Below are positions 47,760 to 58,521 of a stretch of 64,000 nucleotides of DNA, piece after piece. This DNA comes from Daphnia pulex. Lineage: Eukaryota; Arthropoda; Branchiopoda; Diplostraca; Daphniidae. Position 1 is the stretch's first letter; each line of letters opens with the position of its first letter. The position numbers were made by a program, and so were the translations under genes. A model generated the notes under the pieces. That model ran no database searches and was not told where the DNA came from. It was given only the letters and a program-made list of their open reading frames with translations. The stretch lies in assembly GCF_021134715.1 (NCBI RefSeq), contig NC_060027.1, forward strand, positions 6,386,001 to 6,450,000, given 5' to 3'.

Positions 47760-48030
47760 CCAAACGAAAAAAAAAAAACCCTTTTCTCTCTATCACGCTC
47801 ACTGTAGTGGCACGCCGCAAGGGGCGCCACCAACAAAAAAAAAAAAATCTATTTCCGCTCACGCTCAGTGTAGTGGCACGCCGCAAGGGGCGCCACCAAA
47901 AAAAAAAAAACTATTTCATCTCTCGCTCAGTGTAGTGGCACGCCGCAAGGGGCGCCACCAACAAAAAAAAAACTCTATCTTCTCTCTCGCCCAGTGTAGT
48001 GGAAAGCCGGGAGTGGCGCCACTAACAACA
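47760..48030 (+). repeat. ~64-bp GC-rich/poly-A tandem repeat in the retrotransposon leader, four copies
   Basis: The core TGTAGTGGCACGCCGCAAGG followed by GGCGCCACCA starts at about 47803, 47869, 47931 and 47995, each separated by an A-run of 9-13 and a CTCTCGCTCAG-like tract. Each core has GTGG and CCAC ends that can pair in a short hairpin. The fourth copy is diverged. It lies between the leader ORF and gag, where a packaging, dimerisation or export element would be expected. Confidence 0.85.
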
Positions 48031-48316
48031 AAACAAACCAGTTCGCTTAATTGAGTTGACAAGCCCGAAATTTTTTAGGAGCCTGGGTATTACCCTAGCT
48101 CCAAATTCAAACCGATTCTTCTTTTTTTCAGATATATCCAAGGGATTTCAAACAAGTGGAAACAAAACGGAACACGTCCGTTCCACGAACCCCCAAGGAA
48201 AATAGGAAAAGAAGGCGGGCAAATCAGTCAATAAGTGTACAAAAAATCAAACTAATTCTCTATTTCATCCATTTATCCCAGTCAACAGCTCTTGAAGAGC
48301 TACACAACCAGGAAGA

Positions 48317-51300
48317 ATGGTTCAGCAACTGAAGGCTTCAAGGTCAGGAACTAAAGGCCACATGACAAGATCAATAGGCCTGATCAACGGATACGCCAAC
48401 AAAGTGATGAACCAACAAGAGGCAAACAGTCTAGAGGTCCTAGAAGGAAAATTGAAAGGTCTCTACGAGACTTACGTGATCGCATCAAGAGATATTTTGG
48501 AGAAATTAAGAGCGAGCAAGGCGACGCAGGAGGAGCTTGATGAGGAGCAGACCATCACGCTCCAAACTCAAGATGAAGTACTTGGAGCGAGAGCAATCAT
48601 CAAGCAGAAGAAACAAGAATGGTTGGATGATGAAAGAGACAGACGACTGTTAACGCTCTTCCAGGCAACAAATCAAGCGTCCAATCTAGCAGGCAATCAA
48701 GCAGCCAATCAAGCAACTAGTCGAGCACAGATGGCGCAAATCATTGCCCAAATCATGGCGGCCATTCCGGCACCTCCTGCACCAGTAATCAACGTGACGG
48801 CAGCGCCAGCTCCAGCTCCAGCCGTACAGTCGACAAGATTGCCGCAGCGACAAATTAAGCATTTCAGAGGGGACGTACTGGAATGGACCCAATTCTGGGA
48901 ATCATTTAACGCAGCTGTCCACTCTTCATCTCTATCGAACGTGCAAAAATTCGACTACCTCAAGGAGTATTTGAAAGGTGAAGCGTATCTCTTAGTTAAC
49001 AATCTTGAATTAACAGATGCGAATTATCAAGTCGCCATCGACGAATTGAAAAGGATGTACGGGAAGACGGACGTCCTAATCGACGCGCACTTTGCGAAAC
49101 TGGATGCCTTGCAGCCCGTAAAGGACGGGAACGACGTTCCAGCTCTGAGGAGCTTCCAGCTGAATCTCCAATCGCACATCAGCGCGTTGGAAACGTTAGG
49201 AGTCCCCACAACATCCTTTGGCGGACTCCTCGGATCAAGATTAATCAAATTAATTCCTTCAAGGCTCCAGCTAGAGTGGGCGAAATCGGCAACGAACAAA
49301 ACCACAGACATCGAAATGGTCATCAACTTCATTGGAGAACAAATCGATGCAGCCGAGAGGTACAACCGGATCAAAGGAGTGGAAAAGGAGAAACCATCTC
49401 CAGCTCCTAAACAGCCAAAACCGGCAAATCCACCGCCAGCAACGGCATCACAACTGGCAGTAGGAGCCAAGGCAAGCCCAGCTCCTCAGGTTAAATCCTC
49501 CTTAAAAACTAAAAACGTTAAATTTAACCCAAGTTGGATTGTATGTGAAAGGCCCTGCATCTTCTGCAGCGAAATTCACTGGCCGACAAAATGCCCAAAG
49601 GGACTGGCAGAAAGGAAGAAGATAATTTTTGATCTTAAAAGGTGCGTCAATTGCTTTGGATCAAAGCACGAGCTGAAGGATTGCACATCCACCCGGAACT
49701 GCAACAAGTGCGGAGGAAGACATCACACCTCTCTCTGCGACAAAGGAGACGTCCGAGTCTCCAACCCAACAACAGCAGCAAGCATCGTGGCCAGCAGTCC
49801 AACTACAACAACTACAGCCTGTGCAAGCACCTTTGGACAATTGATGCTGAAAACGGCAACAGTTATCATCAGCGGCCAGAACGGTAACGAAACAAGAGCG
49901 ATTTTATTTGCAGACGACGGGAGTCATCGTTCCTGGGTGTTGAAATCACTCTCATCGCAGCTTAACATGAAGACAGTAGCGGTGGAAAACATCAGCACAA
50001 GAGTGTTTAAGAAAAAGGAACCCAGCAAGCCCGAAATGACGAAAAACGTTGAAATGCAAGTAAGGGGCACCTGGCAAGGCGCCCCAAAAGTTACATTAAT
50101 GGCTTTAGAATCAGATCATATTGCAGATACAGGCCCGTACGTAGGAAACGAATTCGCAAGCAGCCTCTGGATCCAAAACGAAAAATTGGCCGACGACAGA
50201 TTCGAGATGGCACACACCGAAGAGCAGCCAATTGGAATTTTAGTCGGAATGGACCAGATGTTCCAAATCATGTCGAATGAAGCCGCCATACAGAGTCCGT
50301 GCGGATTACGAGCGTTTCAAACGAAACTCGGAAGAATGATTGCTGGACCATCACAAGAAACAAAATCGAAGACAGGAACTCAAGTGATTCAAAATTTAAT
50401 CTTAACGTCAAGTTATCCGATTCCACAGATTACGTCAACATTCGCGGCAAGTAGCCAAAAAAGAAAAATCCTTTCAACTCAAGCAAACAAAACTCCAATG
50501 GAAAAGGAGACTGGAACGGCCAGTCCCCAAACTCCGCCAATAGGAGCGTCATTCTCAGATGCCCCAAACGGATCCAGCGGAGAAGCAGATAGCAAATGGT
50601 TTGAGAAGGAAGAACAAGTTGCTACTAATTTCGACCTTTCCCTTTTTTGGAAAATAGAAAACTTCGCGAACCTTGAAGGCGCTGATGCAGTGGAGTCGGA
50701 GGATCGATTCGATTTCTTTGACGAAAAAATAACGAGATGGCCAGATGGAAGATACTGTACACCGATCCCTTGGACTACTGACAAGTGGAGACTTCAGAAA
50801 AATCTCCCGTTGGCCACCGGAAGAGTGGAAAGCACAATAACAAGATTGAGAAAAAATCCAGGAGACTTGGTGAATTACCACGCAGAAATCCAAAAGCTCA
50901 TCGACAGCAAATTCGTCGAGGAGGCGAACATGGACTACGAAGAGCTTCACACCTATCTCCCACATCATCCGATCTTCAGAGGCGACAAATCAACGACGAA
51001 AATCAGACCCGTCTTTGATGGAGCAGCAAAAACGAAATTTGGACCAAGTCTGAACGACGTGTTGGAGACCGGACCAAATCTCAATCCCGATCTCCTATCA
51101 GTGCTATTACGCTTCAGAAAGTACGAGATTGCCTGGATCGCCGACATAGAAAAAGCCTTTCTAAACATCGCCCTGCAGCCGGAAGACGCTGAAGCAATCA
51201 GGTTTTTATGGCCCAGGGATCCAGCAGTGGCTGGATCGCCTCTAATTGCCTACAAGTGGAAGAGAGTGCCCTTTGGCCTTAGTTCTAGCCCCTTTCTCCT

Positions 51301-54300
51301 ACGTGTTACAATTAACAAACATTTCAAATCACTAAAGTCTCGTTTTCCAGAAACTATTCAACAGCTGGAAGAAAGTTTGTACGTTGACGATTACCTCGGC
51401 GGAGCAAACAATTTATCAATCGCCAAGAAAAGAGTCGATGAGACGGACGAGATCTTTAGTGACGCCCAACTCAACATGAGAAGCTGGGCAACCAACAACG
51501 AAGACCTCAAACAACACCTGAAGGAGAAAGGACTGTCGAATCAAGTCGTAGGCCTACTCTCCCCAGCCTTGGACGGCCAACAGAAGGTGTTAGGAATCCG
51601 GTGGGACACCGGATCCGATTCGTTCAAATTCGACCCAGCATCCATCATCCAAGCAGTGGAAGAAGTGGGAGCGGAGATCACCAAAAGGAAGATACTTAGT
51701 ATCTCGGCAAGGATTTTCGATCCAATTGGATTTTTATCTCCCACTGTACTTTTATTAAAGATTATTTACCAGAAGCTCTGGGAAAAGGAGATAGGTTGGG
51801 ACCAAGCAGCTCCAGCCGATATCCAAAAATCTTGGAAGATAGTGATGACTGGTCTTGCCGATTTCACCGAACTACAAATTCCACGATGGATCGGACTATC
51901 CGAAAAAGTCACTTCTCACGAAATACACGTCTTCGGAGACGCTTCTGAAGCAGCGTATGGAGCCGTAGCCTACGCCCGACTCCAAAAAGGACAAGAAGAT
52001 CCACTCATCATCCTACTGGCCAGCAAAACGAGAGTTGCACCTCTACCTAAGAAAAAAGTAACTTTACCGCGTTTAGAACTGCTGAGCTCACTTTTAGCTG
52101 TACGTTTAGGTGAAGTTGTAAAAAACGCGATGCAAGTCCAGTATTGGAGAACTATCTACTGGTCGGACTCCTTAGTTGCACTAGGATGGATTAGAGGAGA
52201 GCCGAACAAATGGAAACCATTCGTCCGAAACCAAGTGGAGACGATACGAAAATTTTCACAGCCCGAGTGGTGGAGACACTGTCCAGGTCTCCAAAATCCG
52301 GCCGATCTTGCCTCGCGGGGAGCGCCAGCGCCAACGCTGGTAACCTCAACTCTTTGGTGGAACGGCCCGATTTGGCTCAAAGGAGAAGAAACGGAATGGC
52401 CAGATTCTCCTAACGACCAAATTCCACAAACAATCCAGTCCGAAATGGAATCGGAAGCAAGGAGTACGACGGTCAGCACAACAGCAGCCATCGCAATTCC
52501 AACAGCCTCCGTCGACTGGAATCTCGACAAAATTTCCACCTGGAATCGACTGTTAAGACGTACAGCCTGGGTCTCACGATTCCTCAGCAGGAGTCAAAAG
52601 AAGCTCAGACCTCCCGGTCCAGAACGAATGGAGTCGATAAAGGCAATTGGACCAGATGGAAAAGGAAGTGGAAAAGTTATCCGGATTACAAGATTATCCA
52701 GAGAGGAGCTGGATGAAGCGGAACTAACGATCTACAGACAGCTCCAACGAGAGCGGTATCCTAAGGCGTTTGAATCGCTACAGTTAGACAACACAATCCA
52801 GCCCAAGGAGAAAATCGCTGCACTTTTTCCAATCTGGGACGCCAGAGACCGTCTCGTTCGAATCCATGGGAGAGTATCACTTGCCCTAAGAGATAGAAAC
52901 ATCGATCCCCCAATTTTGCTTCCTGCATCACATATAGTAATCACTTTCTTAATTACAGACAAACACGAGTCACTACTACATGCAGGAGCAAAAGTAACAC
53001 TATCCGAGTTAAAAGAAAAATTCTGGATAGTCAAGGGACGACAGCAAGTGAAAAAGACTTTGTTTACTTGTGTGGAATGTAAAAAGCTGACATCACCACC
53101 ATTCCAGGAATTAGCAGCCCCTCTTCCTTTAAACCGACTCAAACATGCACAATCTTTTCACGTTACAGGAGTCGATTTCGCTGGACCACTGCTGTACAAA
53201 CCAGCACAGCGAAGGAAGAAAAGGAAAGCTCCACCAGGCGTCCAGGATCCGACGCCAGCAGACGATCCAACTGAAGAGCGAATCGAGGAGCCACCCACGG
53301 AAGGAGACGCTCCAATCGAAGCTCTAATCGTAGGCGAAGAGGATTCAGTCGAAGAAGATGTCGAAATCCAAGACATCTTAATAACAACAACTAAAGCTAA
53401 GAAAACGAACCATCTTAAAAGTTATGTTTGTCTTTTTACGTGTGCAGTCACTCGAGCGGTTCACCTGGAATTACTACCCGATATGACGGCGCGTTCCTTC
53501 TTACTAGCCTTCAGAAAATTCGCAGCTAGACGAGGACCCGTCTCAGTGATGTATTCGGACAACGCGCAAACTTTCCGATGTGTTGAACGATTCCTGAGAA
53601 CTATCCATGCCGATCCAACCATTCAAGATTTCCTCGCGTCCAGAAAAACCCTTTGGATATTTTCCGCCAGCCTAGCGCCATGGTGGGGAGGATTCTGGAA
53701 ACGGATGGTGAGGAGCGTCAAGGATCTGCTGCGACGCTCCAACGGTCCAGCCTGCCTTGACTACATGGAACTGGAAGCGAGTCTAGCAGAAATCGAGAGC
53801 GTAATCAACGCCCGCCCACTCAGCTATATTGGGGAAGGAGCTGACGATCCACTTCCGATAACTCCAAACCAATTTCTAAACAACAGACGTTCTACTCGTG
53901 CCGATCCGGAGCCAGCCGTTAACTTGCTAGCTCCAACATCGACCAGCATCGTACTACAAGAGATGGACAAGAACAGGAGGGATTATGTCACTGACATCTG
54001 TGCTAGATTTGTCGACGATTATCTACTCCAACTAGACAACTTCCACTCCAAGGGAAAATCCGGAAGGAAGATCCGCCTAGGAGAAGTCGTCGTTATCCAC
54101 GACGAAAACTCCAAACGACTCATGTGGTCTACCGGAGTAGTGAAGGAACTGATTCCAAGCCGCGACGGACTCATCCGCTCTGTCACGCTCAAGGTTCCAA
54201 ATGGTAATTTAATTAATAGAGCCATTCAATGTCTTCACCCTATAGAGCTGCGAGAAGATCTCGCCGAAGACGTCGAAATTGGAAATCCGGAACCGATCCA

Positions 54301-54541
54301 GGAGCCGGAAGAGGATCCAAATCCAACTCTGCCAGAGCCAGAAATCGATCTCGCTGTCGGAGACGCTACGCCAGCTCCCGAAGAACCGGAAGACGTCGTC
54401 GAAGATGTCGAGCCGGATGCTACGGGCTCTGGTGGGGAGTGTGTTAGGAATATTCCATTCCAACAGACGACGACGAGATCAGGACGCCGCACAACAACAC
54501 CGGCGCACCTACGCGACTATTGCCTTGGGGGCCCCCGATAG
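48317..54541 (+). CDS. BEL/Pao gag-pol polyprotein (2074 aa)
   Basis: A single open frame from ATG 48317 covers capsid, protease, reverse transcriptase, RNase H and integrase, all needed for retrotransposition. The gag part (about 1-400) has a helical N-terminus, an Asn/Gln/Ala-rich linker and a DUF1759-like region (HFRGDVLEWTQFWESF). Cys/His knuckles lie at about 414-475 (CIFCSEIHWPTKC, CVNCFGSKHELKDC, CNKCGGRHHTSLC). The protease motif is DDGS, with Asp533/534. RT has ADIEKAF (Asp943) and YVDD at 1022-1025. RNase H has FGDAS (Asp1208). Integrase has its zinc segment (HAGAKVTLSELKEKFWIV and CVECKK) near 1560, Asp1620, Asp1748 and Glu1825 or 1827 (AEIESVINARPL). A DUF5641-like chromodomain-type tail (WSTGVVKELIP) follows. 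No frameshift separates gag and pol. The last 100 bases lie inside the 3' LTR. Confidence 0.96.
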   Translation: MVQQLKASRSGTKGHMTRSIGLINGYANKVMNQQEANSLEVLEGKLKGLYETYVIASRDILEKLRASKATQEELDEEQTITLQTQDEVLGARAIIKQKKQEWLDDERDRRLLTLFQATNQASNLAGNQAANQATSRAQMAQIIAQIMAAIPAPPAPVINVTAAPAPAPAVQSTRLPQRQIKHFRGDVLEWTQFWESFNAAVHSSSLSNVQKFDYLKEYLKGEAYLLVNNLELTDANYQVAIDELKRMYGKTDVLIDAHFAKLDALQPVKDGNDVPALRSFQLNLQSHISALETLGVPTTSFGGLLGSRLIKLIPSRLQLEWAKSATNKTTDIEMVINFIGEQIDAAERYNRIKGVEKEKPSPAPKQPKPANPPPATASQLAVGAKASPAPQVKSSLKTKNVKFNPSWIVCERPCIFCSEIHWPTKCPKGLAERKKIIFDLKRCVNCFGSKHELKDCTSTRNCNKCGGRHHTSLCDKGDVRVSNPTTAASIVASSPTTTTTACASTFGQLMLKTATVIISGQNGNETRAILFADDGSHRSWVLKSLSSQLNMKTVAVENISTRVFKKKEPSKPEMTKNVEMQVRGTWQGAPKVTLMALESDHIADTGPYVGNEFASSLWIQNEKLADDRFEMAHTEEQPIGILVGMDQMFQIMSNEAAIQSPCGLRAFQTKLGRMIAGPSQETKSKTGTQVIQNLILTSSYPIPQITSTFAASSQKRKILSTQANKTPMEKETGTASPQTPPIGASFSDAPNGSSGEADSKWFEKEEQVATNFDLSLFWKIENFANLEGADAVESEDRFDFFDEKITRWPDGRYCTPIPWTTDKWRLQKNLPLATGRVESTITRLRKNPGDLVNYHAEIQKLIDSKFVEEANMDYEELHTYLPHHPIFRGDKSTTKIRPVFDGAAKTKFGPSLNDVLETGPNLNPDLLSVLLRFRKYEIAWIADIEKAFLNIALQPEDAEAIRFLWPRDPAVAGSPLIAYKWKRVPFGLSSSPFLLRVTINKHFKSLKSRFPETIQQLEESLYVDDYLGGANNLSIAKKRVDETDEIFSDAQLNMRSWATNNEDLKQHLKEKGLSNQVVGLLSPALDGQQKVLGIRWDTGSDSFKFDPASIIQAVEEVGAEITKRKILSISARIFDPIGFLSPTVLLLKIIYQKLWEKEIGWDQAAPADIQKSWKIVMTGLADFTELQIPRWIGLSEKVTSHEIHVFGDASEAAYGAVAYARLQKGQEDPLIILLASKTRVAPLPKKKVTLPRLELLSSLLAVRLGEVVKNAMQVQYWRTIYWSDSLVALGWIRGEPNKWKPFVRNQVETIRKFSQPEWWRHCPGLQNPADLASRGAPAPTLVTSTLWWNGPIWLKGEETEWPDSPNDQIPQTIQSEMESEARSTTVSTTAAIAIPTASVDWNLDKISTWNRLLRRTAWVSRFLSRSQKKLRPPGPERMESIKAIGPDGKGSGKVIRITRLSREELDEAELTIYRQLQRERYPKAFESLQLDNTIQPKEKIAALFPIWDARDRLVRIHGRVSLALRDRNIDPPILLPASHIVITFLITDKHESLLHAGAKVTLSELKEKFWIVKGRQQVKKTLFTCVECKKLTSPPFQELAAPLPLNRLKHAQSFHVTGVDFAGPLLYKPAQRRKKRKAPPGVQDPTPADDPTEERIEEPPTEGDAPIEALIVGEEDSVEEDVEIQDILITTTKAKKTNHLKSYVCLFTCAVTRAVHLELLPDMTARSFLLAFRKFAARRGPVSVMYSDNAQTFRCVERFLRTIHADPTIQDFLASRKTLWIFSASLAPWWGGFWKRMVRSVKDLLRRSNGPACLDYMELEASLAEIESVINARPLSYIGEGADDPLPITPNQFLNNRRSTRADPEPAVNLLAPTSTSIVLQEMDKNRRDYVTDICARFVDDYLLQLDNFHSKGKSGRKIRLGEVVVIHDENSKRLMWSTGVVKELIPSRDGLIRSVTLKVPNGNLINRAIQCLHPIELREDLAEDVEIGNPEPIQEPEEDPNPTLPEPEIDLAVGDATPAPEEPEDVVEDVEPDATGSGGECVRNIPFQQTTTRSGRRTTTPAHLRDYCLGGPR
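54431..54440 (+). promoter_or_regulatory. Polypurine tract
   Basis: GGTGGGGAGT lies directly upstream of the 3' LTR and is the likely plus-strand primer. It is also coding, since pol reads through it. Confidence 0.65.
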
Positions 54542-54730
54542 GTGGCCCCAAATTCAGTCGTTGTTACCCTACCCCCTATTGTTTATTTCCCCCCAATTTA
54601 CTGTACAATATTCAGTGTGTAGAATATACGTGAGAGAAGAGGACACGGTTTACTGTGTCTAATTTATTCAACTTTGAAAACTGTAAGTAAACGGCCCGAC
54701 ACGCCGAACATTCCTTTTACATTTTCTACA
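54442..54730 (+). repeat. 3' LTR (289 bp)
   Basis: Identical by eye to 46000-46288. Its first 100 bases encode the C-terminus of pol up to the TAG at 54539-54541. Confidence 0.95.
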
Positions 54731-54735
54731 GAGTC

Positions 54736-57099
54736 TGTGCAGAACATATTGCTTATCATTATGATTCGCTGTTAGGCTTAATGAAACATATAAAACTACC
54801 AAAAACATAAACTTGGGATATAGTTCTGTTGTTATAGCCCAGGAATTTCTTTTCGTCTAGTTCCATTTTATGGTCAAAGTTCAAATCCATGAAAATTACC
54901 TCTATGGAAACCAAAATTTATAACACGCTAAAGAGGGCTTGGGAATTTTTTTAACTTCGTTTTCGTTGTATACACCATATCAAACATCTATTTATCAAAT
55001 CTTCAACCAATATGGCTGTATTGTCAAAGTGCAATTTAGTCAAACCACTGATATAATACACACATTTTTTAAATATTATGATTGTCATGCTTACAAACGT
55101 TATTTATGTTAAAATTTAGTTCATCTTCGTCAGTCAAATAACTAACTATCAGTAATTCACGAAAGGGAATTTCAAATGTCTGTTAAATCTAGGGTCTAAA
55201 AAATTTGTTACGACTCTTGGAATTAGTAGAAGTAAATTTGATTATTTAGGAGGAACAACTCTGATATTTCCAACTGGTATAACTCTGGCTTTATAGCCTA
55301 CGAAACACATTTACAAAATTTAGATTATTTTGATAAATCTTTTGGTAATTTCAAAAGAAACTTAGATATTACTTTTAGCTAACACCTGAAAGAATTTGTG
55401 AATAACAGTTTCCCCATCAAAAGGATTAATTTCCTGGAAATGGCTGTATTAAGTTGATCCGCATCAAAATGGTAACTTATTTTTACAAGTTCAATCCGAA
55501 GAAAAGAAATTTTTTCAAGTCAATCCCGAAATTCTTACGAAAATTGAGTAGAAATTCATGTAGAAAATTAAACTTTAATTTCACGTTTTTTTTAACTTTA
55601 AATTAAAATTACAAAATCCACGGATTTGCAAGATAGTTGATCCTCGTGGTTAAAAATATAAAATAAAAATCCAGTGCCATCTTCTTCAAAAGCTCTAATA
55701 ATTTGGAGTAACATAACAGCATGCGGTATTGGAGGTTTTCTGTTTTGTTAGCATTTTCTAACGTGAGCAGGTTTCGTTGCTTGTTGTAATCCCACAATTT
55801 CAGAGCAACTAATTAGGGAAAAAATGTTTTCAATTTCACATTGCTTTAAAAGATGTTTCTAAAAGTAAGAAAATCAAGAAAGGAATTGTTAATTTTCTGT
55901 TTCTATCTTAAAATTACCGTATTTCGATGATGGCTTTTTCCTGCAATGTTGGGAACAAAGATTGATTAAGTACATCCCAGGCATTGCTTGATGTTCGACT
56001 CATAAAGAACAATTTCACAGTTTGTAAGCTGGAATCATTTGGAAAAATATGGAAGGGTGCATCAAGCAGAAAGAGATTGCTGGGGAAAATATCTTCTTAT
56101 GGGGTTTTATTTTTACATGGTTCACATAGCTATAGGTTAAATATAGAAATCATCCATAACCAGTCTACTTTGACGAAAGAATCACCATACCATTCCAAAA
56201 TATCACTTGCAGATAATTTTGTGGCTGACCGCTTATTACCCCGAGCTTTTCCTAAAGGGATACTACTTTTTTTTGACAATACCTACTACCAAGATTATAG
56301 TTGCTTCTTCTAAAAATATAAATAAAGTAATACTGGGATTACTACGTACGATTCTCTTAATTTTAAAATTATTGAATACATACCATGTAATAAATTCAAA
56401 CAATTAACAAAAATGGCTGTTTTCATGAATGCATTTTGATGTCATGTCATCTTCCGGATGATTTGATTCCATTGTTATCACGCTAACACTTAGTACTCAC
56501 ACTAAAAAATCAATACCTCTATATCACAGGACCAGATATGCAGAACACAAATAAGAAGAACGATTTTGGAGATAACCTGTCTAACGTGTCCTGTCAATGC
56601 AACTGAAACATTATATCACTAACACACTGGATCAATCTTGATCACACAGGTTGTGTATAAACCTCTATCTCAGACAGATATGCAGTCAGTATAGTTCATC
56701 AACTGCGTTGTCGAAAAGAAATAGCAAATTCAACCAATAATCCGGTGCCATGACATAATTTGTTTTATGATAATGGAAGCGGGATAAAAAATGAGAAAAT
56801 GTTTTAGAATCGAAAGCCTTTAACACCTAGGAATTTTATTGGGTAGTGGGTGAAGAACCCTTCAAACTGGAAAAATATGATTACACCTCTTCGACGGATG
56901 GGTTGTTGAAGGCGTGGTCCGAAGTGGATGCAAGCGAGATGACGCCATTTCTGCAAGACTTGTAGTTAACGCAACTCAATCGTCGCGGGCAATCAGTTCC
57001 CTGAAGCACGAATGACCGTCGTCATATTTGTCATTATCGCCATATATATCGCCATTGTTATTTGCCGTATTTGCCATTATTGAAATTCGCAACCTATAG
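54736..57099. other. 2.4-kb AT-rich stretch; possible P-element/THAP9-like remnant near 55600-56000
   Basis: On the minus strand SNAWDVLNQSLFPTLQEKAI (about 55905-55980) and LLCYSKLLELLKKMALDF (about 55670-55725) recall the NDxFDVLNSR and following helix of P-element-type transposases. The similarity is weak and no catalytic block was found. The plus-strand ORF at 55984-56313 overlaps and is not convincing. Otherwise nothing is supported. Confidence 0.25.
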
Positions 57100-57470
57100 C
57101 TATAAATCCTGTAGCCCCACCGGTCGCTGACGACAACGTACTTGAAGTTAGAGTACCGCTTATAGTTGCCACAGTAGGCCTAGTTGCCACGGTAGCTAAC
57201 GAGCATCCGAGAATAATTCCCGCTCCAATAGCTGAGGAACAACATGTTGGTGCAACTGCTCTCGTTAATATACGATGTGGCATATGTTCGTTTGAAGCAG
57301 TCAATCTTATTTTTGTACCTTGCGGTCACACCTTCTGTAGTGAGTGTGTTGTTAGATTACTACACAATTATCCGTTGCCGCAACGTCGTGCTCCATTTCA
57401 AACAACAATTGTGTTTTCCTATAGCCTTAATCGTCTCAAAAAGAAATCATTTTATAATGCAAAAATATAA
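57100..57470 (+). pseudogene. RING-finger exon with a lost last zinc pair
   Basis: After a candidate acceptor (CCTATAG) an open frame encodes a Val/Ala/Pro-rich lead (NPVAPPVADDNVLEVRVPL) and then a RING signature: IRCGICSFEAVNLIFVPCGH followed by TFCSECVVRLL. The first six ligands (C-x2-C, C-x-H, C-x2-C) are present. Where C-P-x-C should follow, the frame reads LPQRRAPF, so both final Cys are replaced and only one complete zinc site can form. The frame ends at TAA 57468-57470. RING proteins are ubiquitin ligases that recruit E2 enzymes; this copy is probably inactive. No start exon was found. Confidence 0.55.
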
Positions 57471-58131
57471 TACTAACATAACGATGATAACTGGTCAAAA
57501 TGTTTTGTATCTTCACTCAATCAATCTGATTTTAATTACAAGTTAAAAGCGTATATTCCGTTTGTCTCGTTATTCCATTCATAAAGCAAACGAGTATAAA
57601 TTACGTTAAAAAATAGTACGTAATGTAGTTACGGACTGCGGATGGCTTATTAAATGTGTCCAGGTTGCCGGAAAGGGTGTGGATCAATGCCCAGACGAAT
57701 AAGTCCGCTTTACAGCGTCGACGAAAACACGTCTTTATATGAACACCTGCGGTAAATCTGGAAAAGCGTACTGACTAGTTTTCGCCGTCTGAGTATAGAC
57801 TTGGCCAATATGATTGGAAATATATAGAAATATATTATATATCTCGAGCTAGGTAGGCTACCGCGATTTCGTATCAATATACGTTTTAAGAACCTAAAGT
57901 TTTATGGAGCACGATTAAGGGAGTTGACAACATTATTACGACGCCAAACAGGGCCGTAGTTCCCTCGTAAAGATTAGAATCAAACATACTCGCTGGCTTC
58001 TTGACTGATTTGAAACGCGGTTTAGGGTCATATTGAGAAAGGCCTGAGGATCAAGATTTGATTTTTTGTAAACATACCTTCGGCCTCCTTGAAGCCACGC
58101 GTTGTGGCGTCGCTTCTGCTGCTGTCGTTTC
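57471..58131. other. Intergenic, nothing supported
   Basis: No gene, RNA or clear repeat seen. Confidence 0.5.
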
Positions 58132-58521
58132 TTATTCCCCGGTCACCTTGAATGCCGTCATAGCATGGGTGTCTAGAAAAACGATGCAGCCGTCTTCTCC
58201 GGAAAAACGGAACCGCCTCGGATTTTGAGCCTTGGGTGTAAAACCGGCTGCGGCTGCTTCCGCCACTCTAGCTGCTTGAGCCAGAGAGTTGTGCTTACTA
58301 ACGTAAGTCAGCATTGATTGCAGATATTTTTCTGGGAAGAGAAAGGAACGCGCCTCCTTTCCGCTTTCGAGCGCATCCGGGTCCCGCAACAAATATTTTG
58401 ATGCGGATCTAACGAGCGCTATTACGCCACTGCGATGCTTTGGCGTGGCATGAAAAAATAAGCAACCACACTGCTGAAACGCGGTTTGTACTGATCTTTT
58501 CGTTGCGTCACTGCGTGGCAA
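58132..58521 (-). CDS. Unidentified ORF (about 130 codons)
   Basis: A minus-strand open frame with balanced composition, including KHRSGVIALVRSASKYLLRD, LQSMLTYVSKHNSLAQAARV and RRFRFSGEDGCIVFLDTHAM, ends in TAA at 58132. The first in-frame start in the open stretch is TTG, so the true start may be an upstream exon. About 50 bp past the stop is a strong donor-like GAAG/GTATGT. GC content is higher than in flanking DNA. I do not recognise the family; it could be a transposon-encoded protein fragment. Confidence 0.35.
   Translation of the reverse strand: MPRSDATKRSVQTAFQQCGCLFFHATPKHRSGVIALVRSASKYLLRDPDALESGKEARSFLFPEKYLQSMLTYVSKHNSLAQAARVAEAAAAGFTPKAQNPRRFRFSGEDGCIVFLDTHAMTAFKVTGE

Larger units (their letters stand above)
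45995..54735 (+). mobile_element. Complete BEL/Pao LTR retrotransposon (46000-54730) with 5-bp target duplication
   Basis: The body of 8731 bp is flanked by GAGTC at 45995-45999 and 54731-54735. The two LTRs (46000-46288, 54442-54730) are the same length and look identical base for base, so the insertion is recent. In order: 5' LTR, tRNA primer site, a 2.0-kb leader with an extra ORF and a GC-rich tandem repeat, one uninterrupted gag-pol ORF of 2074 codons, a purine-rich tract and the 3' LTR. The domain order protease, reverse transcriptase, RNase H, integrase and the YVDD motif place it in BEL/Pao. No envelope gene follows pol. All core domains appear intact. Confidence 0.95.

Noticed and set aside
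47760..48030. CRISPR-like array
   Set aside because: Repeats are near-contiguous with homopolymer A spacers inside a eukaryotic retroelement leader, not unique spacers.
52156..54492. Minus-strand ORFs within gag-pol
   Set aside because: Shadows of the strongly coding plus-strand pol.
55600..56320. Confident P-element transposase
   Set aside because: Only two weak motif resemblances on the minus strand; no THAP domain or catalytic block could be found.
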